A DNA stretch of 64,000 nucleotides. Source: Mucilaginibacter rubeus (GTDB taxonomy: Bacteria; Bacteroidota; Bacteroidia; Sphingobacteriales; Sphingobacteriaceae). A model generated the notes under the pieces. That model did not search any database and was not told where the DNA came from. It saw only the letters and a program-made list of their open reading frames with translations. Each line of letters opens with the position of its first letter. The first letter of the stretch is position 1. The translations under genes and the position numbers were made by a program. The stretch covers positions 1-64,000 of the forward strand of contig NZ_BMKD01000004.1 in the NCBI RefSeq assembly GCF_014643835.1, in the 5' to 3' direction. Shown here piece by piece: positions 50,472 to 59,936 of this stretch.

Positions 50472-51266
50472 TTATTGCTTTTTTCCATTCTCCACGCTTT
50501 TGATCTCTTCCTTACGGTCTTTCTTAAAGTCAAAGCTGTTAAATTCCGGCGTTTGCGGCAGGTCAATGGTATAACTTGTCAACGTTTCAACTTCAATGGT
50601 GATATCATCTGCAAGCAAATCAATGATATGGCCACCACCGGTTTTATCATCAGATAAAAAATGAAAATGGTAACCGCTGATATGCGCTCCTTCCATCAGT
50701 GCGGGGATCTTAAAACCTATGAAATCGCCTTTGATGTTCTTAAAATCAAAAAAATGCTGCCTGTCAAGCATCGCCGCCAAGGGTAAATAAGGTTTATCAA
50801 CCGGCGGGAAAGCCCTTGTTTTAACCGTACTAAAATTTCCTTTGATGTGGATAGCGTAGATCCCGTTCTGGTTGGTTAAGATACTGTCGAGGTAGCTAAA
50901 CAGTGCCGATTTAGATAAAGGCTTATTACACTTATATCTTTTTTCGGCATGAAAAAAGCAAACCACAGCATAAGGGGTTTTGCCGGTATCGGCAAGTTGG
51001 GTTGTTTTACCCGTTGACTGGGTTTGATAAAGTTTGCCGTTAAACACCATGAGCTCACCATCAAGCTTGCCCGGGGCGCCCAAACCAAAATCGCCATGTT
51101 GCTTTAATTGTTTATATGGATAATAGGAATCATACAAGCCGCCGATAAAACCTGCCGCGTAACCTGCACTGAATAAATTTTTATCAGCTACTTTTTGTTG
51201 TGCCGATGTTTTAAGGCATGTAAAGATCATTAAGAGCAAAAAGCATCTCAGGCATAAATTCTTCAT
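50472..51266 (-). CDS. Exported alpha-acetolactate decarboxylase
   Basis: A 264-residue protein with a signal peptide (about residues 1-22, ending TSAQQ) and the acetolactate decarboxylase fold. The zinc triad is H200, H202 (GYHFHF) and H213 (GGGHI), with exactly the 2- and 11-residue spacing of Bacillus-type BudA, and the acidic LDGELMVFNGKLYQ region is present. The reaction converts (S)-2-acetolactate to (R)-acetoin. Export of such an enzyme is notable, because the substrate is made in the cytosol. No acetolactate synthase gene lies nearby. A Lys/Glu-rich tail ends the protein. Confidence 0.87.
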   Translation of the reverse strand: MKNLCLRCFLLLMIFTCLKTSAQQKVADKNLFSAGYAAGFIGGLYDSYYPYKQLKQHGDFGLGAPGKLDGELMVFNGKLYQTQSTGKTTQLADTGKTPYAVVCFFHAEKRYKCNKPLSKSALFSYLDSILTNQNGIYAIHIKGNFSTVKTRAFPPVDKPYLPLAAMLDRQHFFDFKNIKGDFIGFKIPALMEGAHISGYHFHFLSDDKTGGGHIIDLLADDITIEVETLTSYTIDLPQTPEFNSFDFKKDRKEEIKSVENGKKQ

Positions 51267-51375
51267 GAGGGGAACGTGTTTTTAAAGCCATAAAAGTAGT
51301 TCAAAAATCACTCTGGCATCTAACAAAGCCTGTTAAATTTTACTTTGCCCTTACGGGGTTAAGAATTACAGGCCT

Positions 51376-51383
51376 TAAATTTG
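51376..51383 (+). promoter_or_regulatory. TAnnTTTG -7 element before the DsbA-like gene
   Basis: TAAATTTG matches the -7 consensus and lies 14 bp before the ATG at 51398, so the leader is short. A TTTG at 51344-51347 is 28 bp away, too far for the usual spacing. Confidence 0.45.
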
Positions 51384-51397
51384 TTTAAACATTTAAA

Positions 51398-52114
51398 ATG
51401 GAAATGATGAAAGTAGAAATATGGTCGGATGTGATGTGCCCGTTTTGTTATATAGGCAAACGCAGGTTCGAGGAAGCACTGGCCGGCTTTGAAGGCAAAG
51501 AACAAATTGAGATAGAATGGAAAAGCTTTCAGCTAAATCCCGATCTTAAAACCAATCCCAATATCAGCATTAACCAGTATCTGGCCGATATAAAAGGATG
51601 GACGCTTGATCATGCCGAACAGATGAACGAGCATGTTACCCAAATGGCGGCGCAAGCCGGCCTTACCTATAATTTCAGCAAATCGGTTGTAGCTAATAGT
51701 TTTAACGCGCACAGGTTAGCTCATCTGGCCAAAAAACATGGATTGGGAGACGCTGCCGAAGAAGCTTTGTTCAGGGCATATTTTACTGAAGGCCGTAATA
51801 TTGATGATACCGAAACCCTTATTGAAATGGGTACGGCGATTGGCCTGAACGCTGAAGAAATTAAACAAACGCTTGAAAGCGACACCTACGCCGACGATGT
51901 AAAACATGATATTGCCGAGGCTCAATATTTAGGTGTACGCGGTGTTCCGTTTTTTGTAATGAACCGCAAATATGCCGTATCAGGGGCACAGGAGGTGGCC
52001 GTATTTAAAGATACCCTTGCAAAAGCCTTTACCGGCTGGCAGGAAGAAAACCCCAAACCAGCATTTGATACGATCGAAGGTGAATCATGCAGCCCCGATG
52101 GCGACTGTAAATAA
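51398..52114 (+). CDS. DsbA-family oxidoreductase (FrnE-like)
   Basis: A 238-residue protein without signal peptide. The thioredoxin-like fold carries a CPFC active site (C14/C17 in SDVMCPFCYIG), an inserted helical domain (YNFSKSVVANSFNAHRL, AEEALFRAYFTEGRNIDD) and the cis-Pro loop GVRGVPFFV. This is the FrnE/2-hydroxychromene isomerase-like branch. A Cys pair near the C-terminus (CSPDGDC) may form a second redox site. The start at 51398 or the Met three codons later (51407) are both possible. Predicted cytosolic disulfide isomerase or oxidoreductase. Confidence 0.88.
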   Translation: MEMMKVEIWSDVMCPFCYIGKRRFEEALAGFEGKEQIEIEWKSFQLNPDLKTNPNISINQYLADIKGWTLDHAEQMNEHVTQMAAQAGLTYNFSKSVVANSFNAHRLAHLAKKHGLGDAAEEALFRAYFTEGRNIDDTETLIEMGTAIGLNAEEIKQTLESDTYADDVKHDIAEAQYLGVRGVPFFVMNRKYAVSGAQEVAVFKDTLAKAFTGWQEENPKPAFDTIEGESCSPDGDCK

Positions 52115-52208
52115 TTAAAAAAATTGTAAACTTTTCTTAACATTATTTGTATCAAATAGTTTTTCTCCTACGTACAAAGAGCTAAAATACTTATATTTAA
52201 ACCGTTAA

Positions 52209-52943
<735 letters not shown>

Positions 52944-52964
52944 CAATATAAAACAAGATTATAG

Positions 52965-53007
52965 AAGCGTTCGCTTTCAGTCAATTACAGGCTAAGCGAG
53001 CGCTTTT
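52965..53007 (+). terminator. Terminator of the Thr-Gly lipoprotein gene
   Basis: AAGCGTTCGCTT (52965-52976) pairs with AAGCGAGCGCTT (52994-53005) through one wobble, then TT; loop of 17 nt. A short T run makes it moderate. Confidence 0.65.
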
Positions 53008-53070
53008 CCATTTATATAGCGTTTAATTCACGTAAAAGTAAAAAACGATTTAGCTTATTAAAAGTACAAT

Positions 53071-53121
53071 TAATTGCCTTATATTTGTGGCAATTAACCA
53101 TAGTGTCATTTAGACACTATG
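53071..53121 (+). promoter_or_regulatory. Promoter and operator-like palindromes of the MFS gene
   Basis: The -7 element TATATTTG (53080-53087) is centred between TAATTGCC (53071-53078) and its reverse complement GGCAATTA (53089-53096), a placement expected for a repressor site. A second palindrome CATAGTGTC/GACACTATG (53099-53121) follows and would be in the mRNA leader as a hairpin. Confidence 0.6.
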
Positions 53122-53134
53122 GCAATGCTAAAAC

Positions 53135-54373
53135 ATGAACAATATCGCACAAAAAACAGATACCATTAACAAACTAACGCTCCGCATTGCCGTGGGTGCT
53201 ATGTTTTTTATGGCGGGGTTAAGTTTCTCCAGCTGGGCATCGCGTATTGCTACTGTTCAGCAAAATTTAGGTTTATCAGATGCCGGTTTGGGTGCCGTGT
53301 TATTCGCCCTGCCGGTTGGCCTCATGTGTTCCCTGCCTTTTTCGGGCTGGATCATCACCAAAATAGGCAGTAAAAAACTCGTTATCGCCGCGCTATTGGT
53401 TTACGCTGCCGCATTGGTAAGTTTAGGCCTCGCACAAAATACGTTTCAGCTTATCATCTGCCTGCTATGCTTCGGCTTTGCAAGCAATTCTGTAAACATT
53501 GCGGTAAACACGCAGGCAGTAGCTACCGAGCAGCTTTACCAAAGACCAATTATGGCATTTTTTCACGGACTGTGGAGCCTGGCCGGTTTTACCGGAGCAG
53601 GTATAGGCACGTTCATGATAGCCAACGGCATTATCCCTTTTCATCATTTTTCGTTAATGCTGATCGTGATAGCGATTGGCGTGGCCGTAGCTGCCCGTTA
53701 CCTGAAAGATGATAAAGTAACCGACTCCGGGCCTGTGTTTGTAATGCCTGATAAATCGCTCATCAAATTAGGTATCATAGCCTTTTGTTCGATGATTTGC
53801 GAAGGCGCCATGTTCGACTGGAGCGTGATCTACTTCAAAAAAGTGGTACTGGCCCCCGAGGCGTTGGTTGGCATAGGCTTTACTACATTCATGTTCACCA
53901 TGGCAGGCGGCCGTTTTGTGGCCGATTGGTTTGCTCACAAATTTGGCTTAAAACGCACTTTGCAGGTTAGCGGATCACTGACCGCGACAGGCCTGTTAAT
54001 AGCGGTAGCTTTCCCTTATGTTTATACAGCCATGGCCGGTTTTTTACTGGTCGGTGCAGGTGTATCATCTGTAGTGCCAATGGTATACAGCGCTGCCGGT
54101 AAATCAAAAACCATGTCGCCGGGCGTTGCACTGGCGGCAGTATCAACTATTGGTTTTATGGGTTTTTTAGTCGGTCCGCCGGTTATCGGTTTTATAGCAG
54201 GAATTGCTACCCTCAGGGCCTCTTTTATCCTGATTGCCTGTATGGGAATTTCGGTAGTAGTGGTATCAACAATGGCCAAAATTGATTCGGACAATACCAA
54301 AGAGGAATTACCTAACGAAACAACAACCGTTGATTTTACCCCTCCTGTTCCAAATCCGCAGCAGCAGGATTAA
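53135..54373 (+). CDS. MFS transporter (YbjJ/FucP-like group)
   Basis: A 412-residue protein with twelve predicted helices. MFFMAGLSFSSWASRIATVQ and the loop GWIITKIGSKK in the N-half, and GRFVADWFAHKFGLKRT and GFLVGPPVIGF in the C-half, fit the YbjJ-like branch of the major facilitator family, which is related to sugar and drug carriers. The substrate is unknown. It is monocistronic, and its tail overlaps the 3' end of a minus-strand gene by 38 nt. Its promoter lies within a palindrome, so regulated expression is likely. Confidence 0.85.
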   Translation: MNNIAQKTDTINKLTLRIAVGAMFFMAGLSFSSWASRIATVQQNLGLSDAGLGAVLFALPVGLMCSLPFSGWIITKIGSKKLVIAALLVYAAALVSLGLAQNTFQLIICLLCFGFASNSVNIAVNTQAVATEQLYQRPIMAFFHGLWSLAGFTGAGIGTFMIANGIIPFHHFSLMLIVIAIGVAVAARYLKDDKVTDSGPVFVMPDKSLIKLGIIAFCSMICEGAMFDWSVIYFKKVVLAPEALVGIGFTTFMFTMAGGRFVADWFAHKFGLKRTLQVSGSLTATGLLIAVAFPYVYTAMAGFLLVGAGVSSVVPMVYSAAGKSKTMSPGVALAAVSTIGFMGFLVGPPVIGFIAGIATLRASFILIACMGISVVVVSTMAKIDSDNTKEELPNETTTVDFTPPVPNPQQQD

Positions 54374-54623
54374 GCAGGTATTCAAACTGCTCGTACCCGT
54401 TGTGAAAAATAAACTTCAGCCTTTCCTTCGGTAAATTAATATCTAAAGCCATCAGCGCAAGTGTTTCGGGCAGGTTATCCCTTATCAGTTTAAGATCCGT
54501 AACATGCGGCATTTCCACAAAAATATCATCACCCTGCGGCTTGATCTCCCAACCATTTAAATGAGCGTTTTTCAATGTACTTATCCATTTTTGCTGATAG
54601 TTATTCATAATATCCAGTTTCAT
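54336..54623 (-). CDS. Small unknown protein overlapping the MFS gene tail
   Basis: A 95-residue frame. The order SDLK-like 'LKLIRDNLPETLALMALDIN' and 'ERLKFIFHNGYEQFEYLLN' has helix-like periodicity and natural composition, so I judge it real. Its last 13 codons overlap the antisense end of the MFS gene. An in-frame ATG at 54608 is an alternative start. No family is recognised. Confidence 0.6.
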   Translation of the reverse strand: MKLDIMNNYQQKWISTLKNAHLNGWEIKPQGDDIFVEMPHVTDLKLIRDNLPETLALMALDINLPKERLKFIFHNGYEQFEYLLNPAAADLEQEG

Positions 54624-54942
54624 TGATAAATGTTTTATGGCCGGGTTTTGTTTTAAATGGATGTAATCGACAGGCAGGGAAATCGCGTTTAAAATAATTC
54701 GATTTGTTTTACTAATCTCATACTGAAAAACTTCTACACAAATGCTTTGCAGCGCTCCACAATTAATCGAATTACACGAATCTTAAATTGATTCAATTCG
54801 TGTAATTCGATTAATCCGTAAAAATTAGTGTGAAAATTTTTCATTTATTGTTTTTCAATCCGCATGTGGTTAAAAGCGATTTCCCTGAATCGACAGGTTG
54901 TGTCACCCAAAAATCAAACTTAATTCCTTATTTTAGGCATCT
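54624..54942. other. 319-bp region with a perfect inverted repeat
   Basis: Holds the 19-bp palindrome at 54763-54814 and AT-rich flanks. A promoter for nhaA must lie near the right end; I see only a weak TTATTTTAGG. Confidence 0.55.
54763..54814. repeat. Perfect 19-bp inverted repeat ('ttaatcgaattacacgaat')
   Basis: Arms 54763-54781 and 54796-54814 are exact reverse complements around a 14-nt loop. The ATTCGTGTAATTCG arm belongs to a dispersed sequence common in Bacteroidota intergenic DNA. Confidence 0.82.
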
Positions 54943-56250
54943 ATGAAACAAAGCTACCCTATTGATAAAATCACGCAGCCGGTAAGCAAATTCATAAACC
55001 AGGAACATACCGGCGGCATAGTGCTTTTTATCAGCGTGATCGTGGCTATCGTATGGGTAAACTCGCCTTTTCAGCACAGTTACCACCAACTTTGGGACCT
55101 TAAACTATCGCTCGGTTTTGATAAATATGTTTTAAACCATCCGCTGCACCTTTGGATCAACGACGGCCTTATGGCTTTATTTTTCTTTGTGATAGGCCTC
55201 GAGTTGAAACGCGAGTTTATGGCCGGCGAACTATCCTCTGTAAAAAAGGCTTCGCTCCCCATGTTTGCCGCATTGGGCGGAATGCTGGTGCCCGCTTTCA
55301 TCTTTTTCCTTTTTAATACAGGTAAGCCATCAGCCCATGGCTGGGGAATTCCGATGGCTACAGATATAGCCTTCGCGCTGGCTTTACTATCTATGGCGGG
55401 CAAACATATTCCATCCTCTGTAAAAGTTTTCCTGTCGGCATTGGCCGTTGCTGATGACCTTGGCGCTGTTTTAGTTATTGCTCTTTTTTATAGCAGCCAC
55501 ATAGCGCTTGTACCGCTTACTGTTGGGGTTTGGCTGTTGGTACTTTTACTTATCGGCAATAAAATGGGGATCAGGAGTACCGCTTTTTATTTGATCATAG
55601 GCTTCGCTGTTTGGATAGCTTTTTTACTTTCAGGCGTCCACGCAACCATCGCGGGTGTGTTGGTGGCTTTTACTATTCCCGCACGTACCCGCATCAGTGA
55701 GATCAGTTACACCCAATCTGTAAAGCAATACCTTACCGATTTTGAAAACGAGCAGCCAAACAACAGCACACTTATAACGCCCGGACAGCACCACATTATT
55801 GATAAAATAAAAAAGCTGAGCCTTGACGCCGAAACACCGCTGCAAAAAATTGAACACATCCTGCACCCCTGGGTAGCTTTCGTCATCATGCCGCTTTTTG
55901 CTTTGGCTAATGCCGGGATTATTGTTAGCCATGACTTTTTCTCGTCACTGGCCAACCCTGTTAGCATGGGCGTGGCTATAGGCCTGGTTGCCGGCAAGTT
56001 TACAGGTGTATTGCTCTTTACCTGGCTCATGGTAAAATTTGGCGCACAATTACCCGCAGGCTCATCCTGGAAACAAATGACAGGTGTGGCTTTGCTTGCA
56101 GGCGTAGGTTTTACCATGTCCCTTTTTATATCGGCACTGGCCTTTGATCATGCCGAAATGATTGACCAGGCCAAATATGGGATCCTGTTAGCCTCTTTGC
56201 TGGCCGGGATATCGGGGGTAGCTGTTTTAAGCAAAAAGCCGAAGGCTTAA
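54943..56250 (+). CDS. nhaA: Na+/H+ antiporter NhaA
   Basis: A 435-residue inner-membrane antiporter with twelve predicted helices. GIPMATDIAFALALLSMAG and the tandem Asp motif VADDLGAVLVIALFY (sodium and proton binding site) are diagnostic. A cytoplasmic insertion of about 55 residues (LTDFENEQPNNSTLITPGQH ...) lies between helices 8 and 9, as in many Bacteroidota. It exports Na+ in exchange for H+ and controls pH and salt tolerance. Monocistronic. Confidence 0.94.
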   Translation: MKQSYPIDKITQPVSKFINQEHTGGIVLFISVIVAIVWVNSPFQHSYHQLWDLKLSLGFDKYVLNHPLHLWINDGLMALFFFVIGLELKREFMAGELSSVKKASLPMFAALGGMLVPAFIFFLFNTGKPSAHGWGIPMATDIAFALALLSMAGKHIPSSVKVFLSALAVADDLGAVLVIALFYSSHIALVPLTVGVWLLVLLLIGNKMGIRSTAFYLIIGFAVWIAFLLSGVHATIAGVLVAFTIPARTRISEISYTQSVKQYLTDFENEQPNNSTLITPGQHHIIDKIKKLSLDAETPLQKIEHILHPWVAFVIMPLFALANAGIIVSHDFFSSLANPVSMGVAIGLVAGKFTGVLLFTWLMVKFGAQLPAGSSWKQMTGVALLAGVGFTMSLFISALAFDHAEMIDQAKYGILLASLLAGISGVAVLSKKPKA

Positions 56251-56321
56251 AGCATAAAGCCAAAATGAATGTATTATCCACTCCTCTATGAACCATGAAA
56301 TATCATCCATGAACCGCAAGG

Positions 56322-57446
56322 CTACTGCTTCCAATTTGGCTTACCATAAATGCCCAGTGGTGTTATGCGGTTTTGGAAAATGGTTTGCGGGTTGTTATAA
56401 AACTTTATAAAATAACCGGCGCTGGATTGGCCGGGATATGGAACGTAATAATGATGATCGTTTCCGTTGCGCCATGCCATTACGTAGGATACTTTATGCT
56501 TAGCAAGGGTTTGCAGTAATATATCCATCCACCAGTTGGGCATGGGGATACCTTCATAGCCGGTTTCGGGCAGGCATGTTATTTTATGGTGTTTTACAGC
56601 GATGCCATCAACAATGGCAAGGCGTTGATCCAGCTTTGCTTGAAAACGCTCAACGCTTTGCGTACAATAATTATCAAAGCCTATAAAATCCGCGTAAGCA
56701 TCGCCGGGATAGCGTTCCAAAAACTCATCTTCTGATTCAAAATCAGCCGCCGAATATACGATGAGCAGGTTATGCAGCTTCTTTTTATCCCGCAGGTATT
56801 CGATAGTAAAACGCCACAGGGCTTTAAATTCATCGGGGGTACAGGTGTTTTTGCACCACCAAAACCAATTGCCCGTAAGTTCATGAAATGGCCGGAACAA
56901 TATCGGGATAGCCTCTCCTTCCGGGCCTTTCATATCAGCTAAATAATTGGCCGCACGATCAAGATAGCCAACGTATACATCATGAAAAGCGCCGCCGGGG
57001 ATAAGATCTTTTACGGCATGCTGTGTGGTATCCCAGGCGGTTTTGCCATTGGCCGGGTTATCCATATGCCAGCAAAATGTATTGATGCCGCCGCGCGCGT
57101 AAACGTCCTTAACAAACTGCTTCTGCTGTTCAAAGGCGATTCCGTTAATATCATGAATGCTGTCGTGCTCAATCCTGGCCAAATCCCAGCCATACAGAGC
57201 CGGGTATGATCCGGTAACACTCTTAACATCTGAGCGGCCTGGTTCATTACGCCATCCCACACCATAAGCCAGGTCATCGTGGTGACCAAATATTACCCCC
57301 ACGTTAAGCAGGCGCTGCATACTGTAAAAAAGCTGCAGGGTTTCGGTTGTGGCGTGCTTATCGGCAGGTTCAAACAGCTGCGCCATAGCGGTTGAGCTAT
57401 GGAACAGCAGGTATAAAACAGCAATCCTTCTGAAAAATTTTATCAT
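56322..57446 (-). CDS. Exported beta-mannanase, GH26
   Basis: A 374-residue exported enzyme; the ATG at 57446 starts a signal peptide (IKFFRRIAVLYLLFHSSTAM), while a GTG two codons earlier is less likely. GH26 motifs: GHHDDLAYG, WHMDNPANG, RPFHELTGNWFWW with the acid/base E189, and LPETGYEG with the nucleophile E294. It cleaves mannan to mannobiose. It is the last gene of the mannan operon, 44 bp after the epimerase gene. Confidence 0.9.
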   Translation of the reverse strand: MIKFFRRIAVLYLLFHSSTAMAQLFEPADKHATTETLQLFYSMQRLLNVGVIFGHHDDLAYGVGWRNEPGRSDVKSVTGSYPALYGWDLARIEHDSIHDINGIAFEQQKQFVKDVYARGGINTFCWHMDNPANGKTAWDTTQHAVKDLIPGGAFHDVYVGYLDRAANYLADMKGPEGEAIPILFRPFHELTGNWFWWCKNTCTPDEFKALWRFTIEYLRDKKKLHNLLIVYSAADFESEDEFLERYPGDAYADFIGFDNYCTQSVERFQAKLDQRLAIVDGIAVKHHKITCLPETGYEGIPMPNWWMDILLQTLAKHKVSYVMAWRNGNDHHYYVPYPGQSSAGYFIKFYNNPQTIFQNRITPLGIYGKPNWKQ

Positions 57447-57490
57447 AATCACTGCCGCTAAGTTAAACCATTTGAAGCCTTGCTTTACGG

Positions 57491-58714
57491 CTAATTTATC
57501 GGGCCTATACGCCTGATAATTTCAATACATGCACGGCTATTATGATAGGGGCATTTCCAAAGCCCTGCTTTGTCCTCGCCGGGCATTATGCTGCCATCGG
57601 CTTTGATACCCCAAAACCATTCACCGTTTTGTTTATCCAGTATTTTATCTTTTATAAAAGCCCAGTTTTTAAGGACCAAATGAAAGTATTTATCATTACC
57701 GCTAACCTGCCAGGCGTTGTAAAAACCTACCATAGCTTCGGCTTGTACCCACCAGTGTTTTTCTTTGATGAGGAGATCATCCGCCGGTTCATATTCATAC
57801 CATAAGCCACCATCTACATCTAAACCCTGTACGGTTGCTTCTGTTATCGCGATGCAAGTGCCGCTGACCTTCTCGATAATTTCCTGATTACCAATAACTT
57901 CGGCGGCCTCCAGTAAAAGCCAGGTGGCTTCAATATCGTGCCCGTACGATATGGTTTCTGACCGGCGGTTCCAATCCTCATCAAAAAACAGCACGAGGTG
58001 CCCGGTTCCAGCATCAATAAAATGATCAAAAAAATTATTGATCAGGGTTTCAATCTGCTGTTTAAGTCCGCCATCCGGCCAGATGCGGTACAGGTTGGTA
58101 TAAGCTTCCAGTACGTGCAGATGGGTGTTCATGGTCTTTTTCTCATTGGCATCCTTAGCGCTTAGCCTAAGATCGCCGAGCGGCTGCCAATCGCGCGTGA
58201 AAGCTTCGAGATAACCCGTTTTATCCTTGTCGTAACTTTTATTGATCAAAAGATGATAGAGGCCGATGGCTTCCTGCTTTACCCTTTCCGATTTCGAAGC
58301 TATATGATATTCACTCAGCGCGTAAATGGTAAAGGCATTGGCATATACCTGTTTTTTTGTATCCGGCATATCACCTTTGTAATCAACCGACCAATACACG
58401 CCGCCAAACTCATCATCAACAAAATGAGCTTTGATATAATCATAGGCCCGCTTAGCTGCCTGTAAATAAGCTTCATCAGGCTTTTGATTGTAAGCAGCAG
58501 AAAAACTCCACAGTATCCTCGCGTTTAAGACCGAACCTTTGGGGGCACCGGGAGTAACCTGGTTATCATTGTTGATCTTGCCCCAAAAACCACCGTTTAC
58601 ATCATCTACAGTATGATTGAGCCAATAATTGAGGATATTTTTCAACTCACCTGTTAGCTCATTGCTGAAGACAGCAAGCTGATGATTTGAAACAGTATTT
58701 GATGGTTGAAGCAT
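57491..58714 (-). CDS. Cellobiose/mannobiose 2-epimerase (AGE superfamily)
   Basis: A 407-residue cytosolic (alpha/alpha)6-barrel enzyme. NHTVDDVNGGFWGKIN, ETISYGHDIEATWLLLEAA and EKHWWVQAEAMVGFYNA hold the conserved catalytic His and Trp residues. Members epimerise the reducing-end sugar of cellobiose or mannobiose. Beside a GH130 mannosylglucose phosphorylase, mannobiose to mannosyl-glucose is the expected reaction. Spacing is 14 bp to the GH130 gene. N-acylglucosamine epimerase annotations for this protein would be misleading. Confidence 0.88.
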   Translation of the reverse strand: MLQPSNTVSNHQLAVFSNELTGELKNILNYWLNHTVDDVNGGFWGKINNDNQVTPGAPKGSVLNARILWSFSAAYNQKPDEAYLQAAKRAYDYIKAHFVDDEFGGVYWSVDYKGDMPDTKKQVYANAFTIYALSEYHIASKSERVKQEAIGLYHLLINKSYDKDKTGYLEAFTRDWQPLGDLRLSAKDANEKKTMNTHLHVLEAYTNLYRIWPDGGLKQQIETLINNFFDHFIDAGTGHLVLFFDEDWNRRSETISYGHDIEATWLLLEAAEVIGNQEIIEKVSGTCIAITEATVQGLDVDGGLWYEYEPADDLLIKEKHWWVQAEAMVGFYNAWQVSGNDKYFHLVLKNWAFIKDKILDKQNGEWFWGIKADGSIMPGEDKAGLWKCPYHNSRACIEIIRRIGPIN

Positions 58715-58728
58715 GTTTAAATCTCTGT

Positions 58729-59925
58729 TCAGGCGCCGGCTCCCTGTAATTGGCTTAAAGCTTTATTTTTATCGATAATATTGTACACTGCCTGTACCGA
58801 TGAGGCCGAACGCAAACCATCGGCCGGTGTGTTCATGGCATAGTCTATCAGTTTATCAATTGTAGTAGTGGCTACATGCATGCGGGTATCTGAGGACGCA
58901 TAATAAACATAAACCGATCCGTTATCATCGGCTATCCAGCCATTACAGAACACTACATTGGATACATCGCCGATACGCTCCTCACCGACCGGTGCCAAAA
59001 AATAACCTGCTGGTTGGTAAAGTACTTTAGTAAGGTCATGAAGGTCGGTCATAAACATGTACAACACATAACGTAAACCAGCAGCTGTATTGCGTACGCC
59101 ATGCGCCAGGTGCAGCCAGCCTTTTTCCGTTTTGATTGGCGCCGGGCCCTGGCCATTCTTGGCTTCGTAAACGGTATGGTAGCTTTTATTGTGAATGATT
59201 GTTTCATGGTCAACAACCGCGTGCTCCATAGTATCGCACAAGCCAAAACCTATTCCACCACCGGTCCCTGCACTGATAAAACCATCCTGCGGACGGGTAT
59301 ACAAGGCATACTTACCATCAACAAACTCGGGGTGTAATACCACGTTGCGCTGCTGGGGCGAGTTGGTTTTCAGATCGGGCAGGCGCTCCCATTTTACCAG
59401 GTCCCTGGTGCGCGCGATACCGCAGGCTGCTATCGCCATCGACTGATCATATGACGGAGCTTCGGGGTCACGGCGTTCGGTACAAAACAGGCCATAGATC
59501 CAGCCATCTTCATGCTGGGTAAGGCGCATATCGTACACATTGGTATCGGGCTCATCGGTTTGGGGCAGTTCAACCGGGTAATCCCAAAATTTAAACCCAT
59601 TGATCCCATCAGCACTTTCGGCCACAGCGAAAAACGATTTCCGATCGGCGCCTTCAACCCTCGCTACCATCAGGTATTTGCCGTTAAACTTTATAGCGCC
59701 GGCATTAAAAACCGCGTTAATACCAAAACGTTCCATTAAATGAGGGTTGGTTTTAGCATCAAGATCATATCGCCACTCAAGCGGGGTATGGGCGGCAGTA
59801 AGCACAGGATATTTAAACCGGCAAAAAATACCGTTGCCTGTTTCCTCAACCTGGTTTTGCCGGTTAATCAATTGCGCTTGTTCGGCCTGTAGTTGAATGA
59901 GCCTTTGGTTAAATTCCTGCGTCAT
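58729..59925 (-). CDS. 4-O-beta-D-mannosyl-D-glucose phosphorylase, GH130
   Basis: A 398-residue cytosolic five-bladed propeller enzyme from the ATG at 59925; the frame is open to a TTG at 59940 that overlaps the symporter stop. [20 protein letters not shown] and [17 protein letters not shown] carry the general acid Asp, and [20 protein letters not shown] and [18 protein letters not shown] are subfamily 1 marks. It splits mannosyl-glucose with phosphate to mannose 1-phosphate and glucose, saving one ATP. Confidence 0.9.
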   Translation of the reverse strand: MTQEFNQRLIQLQAEQAQLINRQNQVEETGNGIFCRFKYPVLTAAHTPLEWRYDLDAKTNPHLMERFGINAVFNAGAIKFNGKYLMVARVEGADRKSFFAVAESADGINGFKFWDYPVELPQTDEPDTNVYDMRLTQHEDGWIYGLFCTERRDPEAPSYDQSMAIAACGIARTRDLVKWERLPDLKTNSPQQRNVVLHPEFVDGKYALYTRPQDGFISAGTGGGIGFGLCDTMEHAVVDHETIIHNKSYHTVYEAKNGQGPAPIKTEKGWLHLAHGVRNTAAGLRYVLYMFMTDLHDLTKVLYQPAGYFLAPVGEERIGDVSNVVFCNGWIADDNGSVYVYYASSDTRMHVATTTIDKLIDYAMNTPADGLRSASSVQAVYNIIDKNKALSQLQGAGA

Positions 59926-59936
59926 ATAGTTTTTTA

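Noticed and set aside
54763-54814. Possible phage or integron attachment site
   Set aside because: It is a symmetric palindrome with no integrase nearby, and its arm is a dispersed sequence in this phylum.
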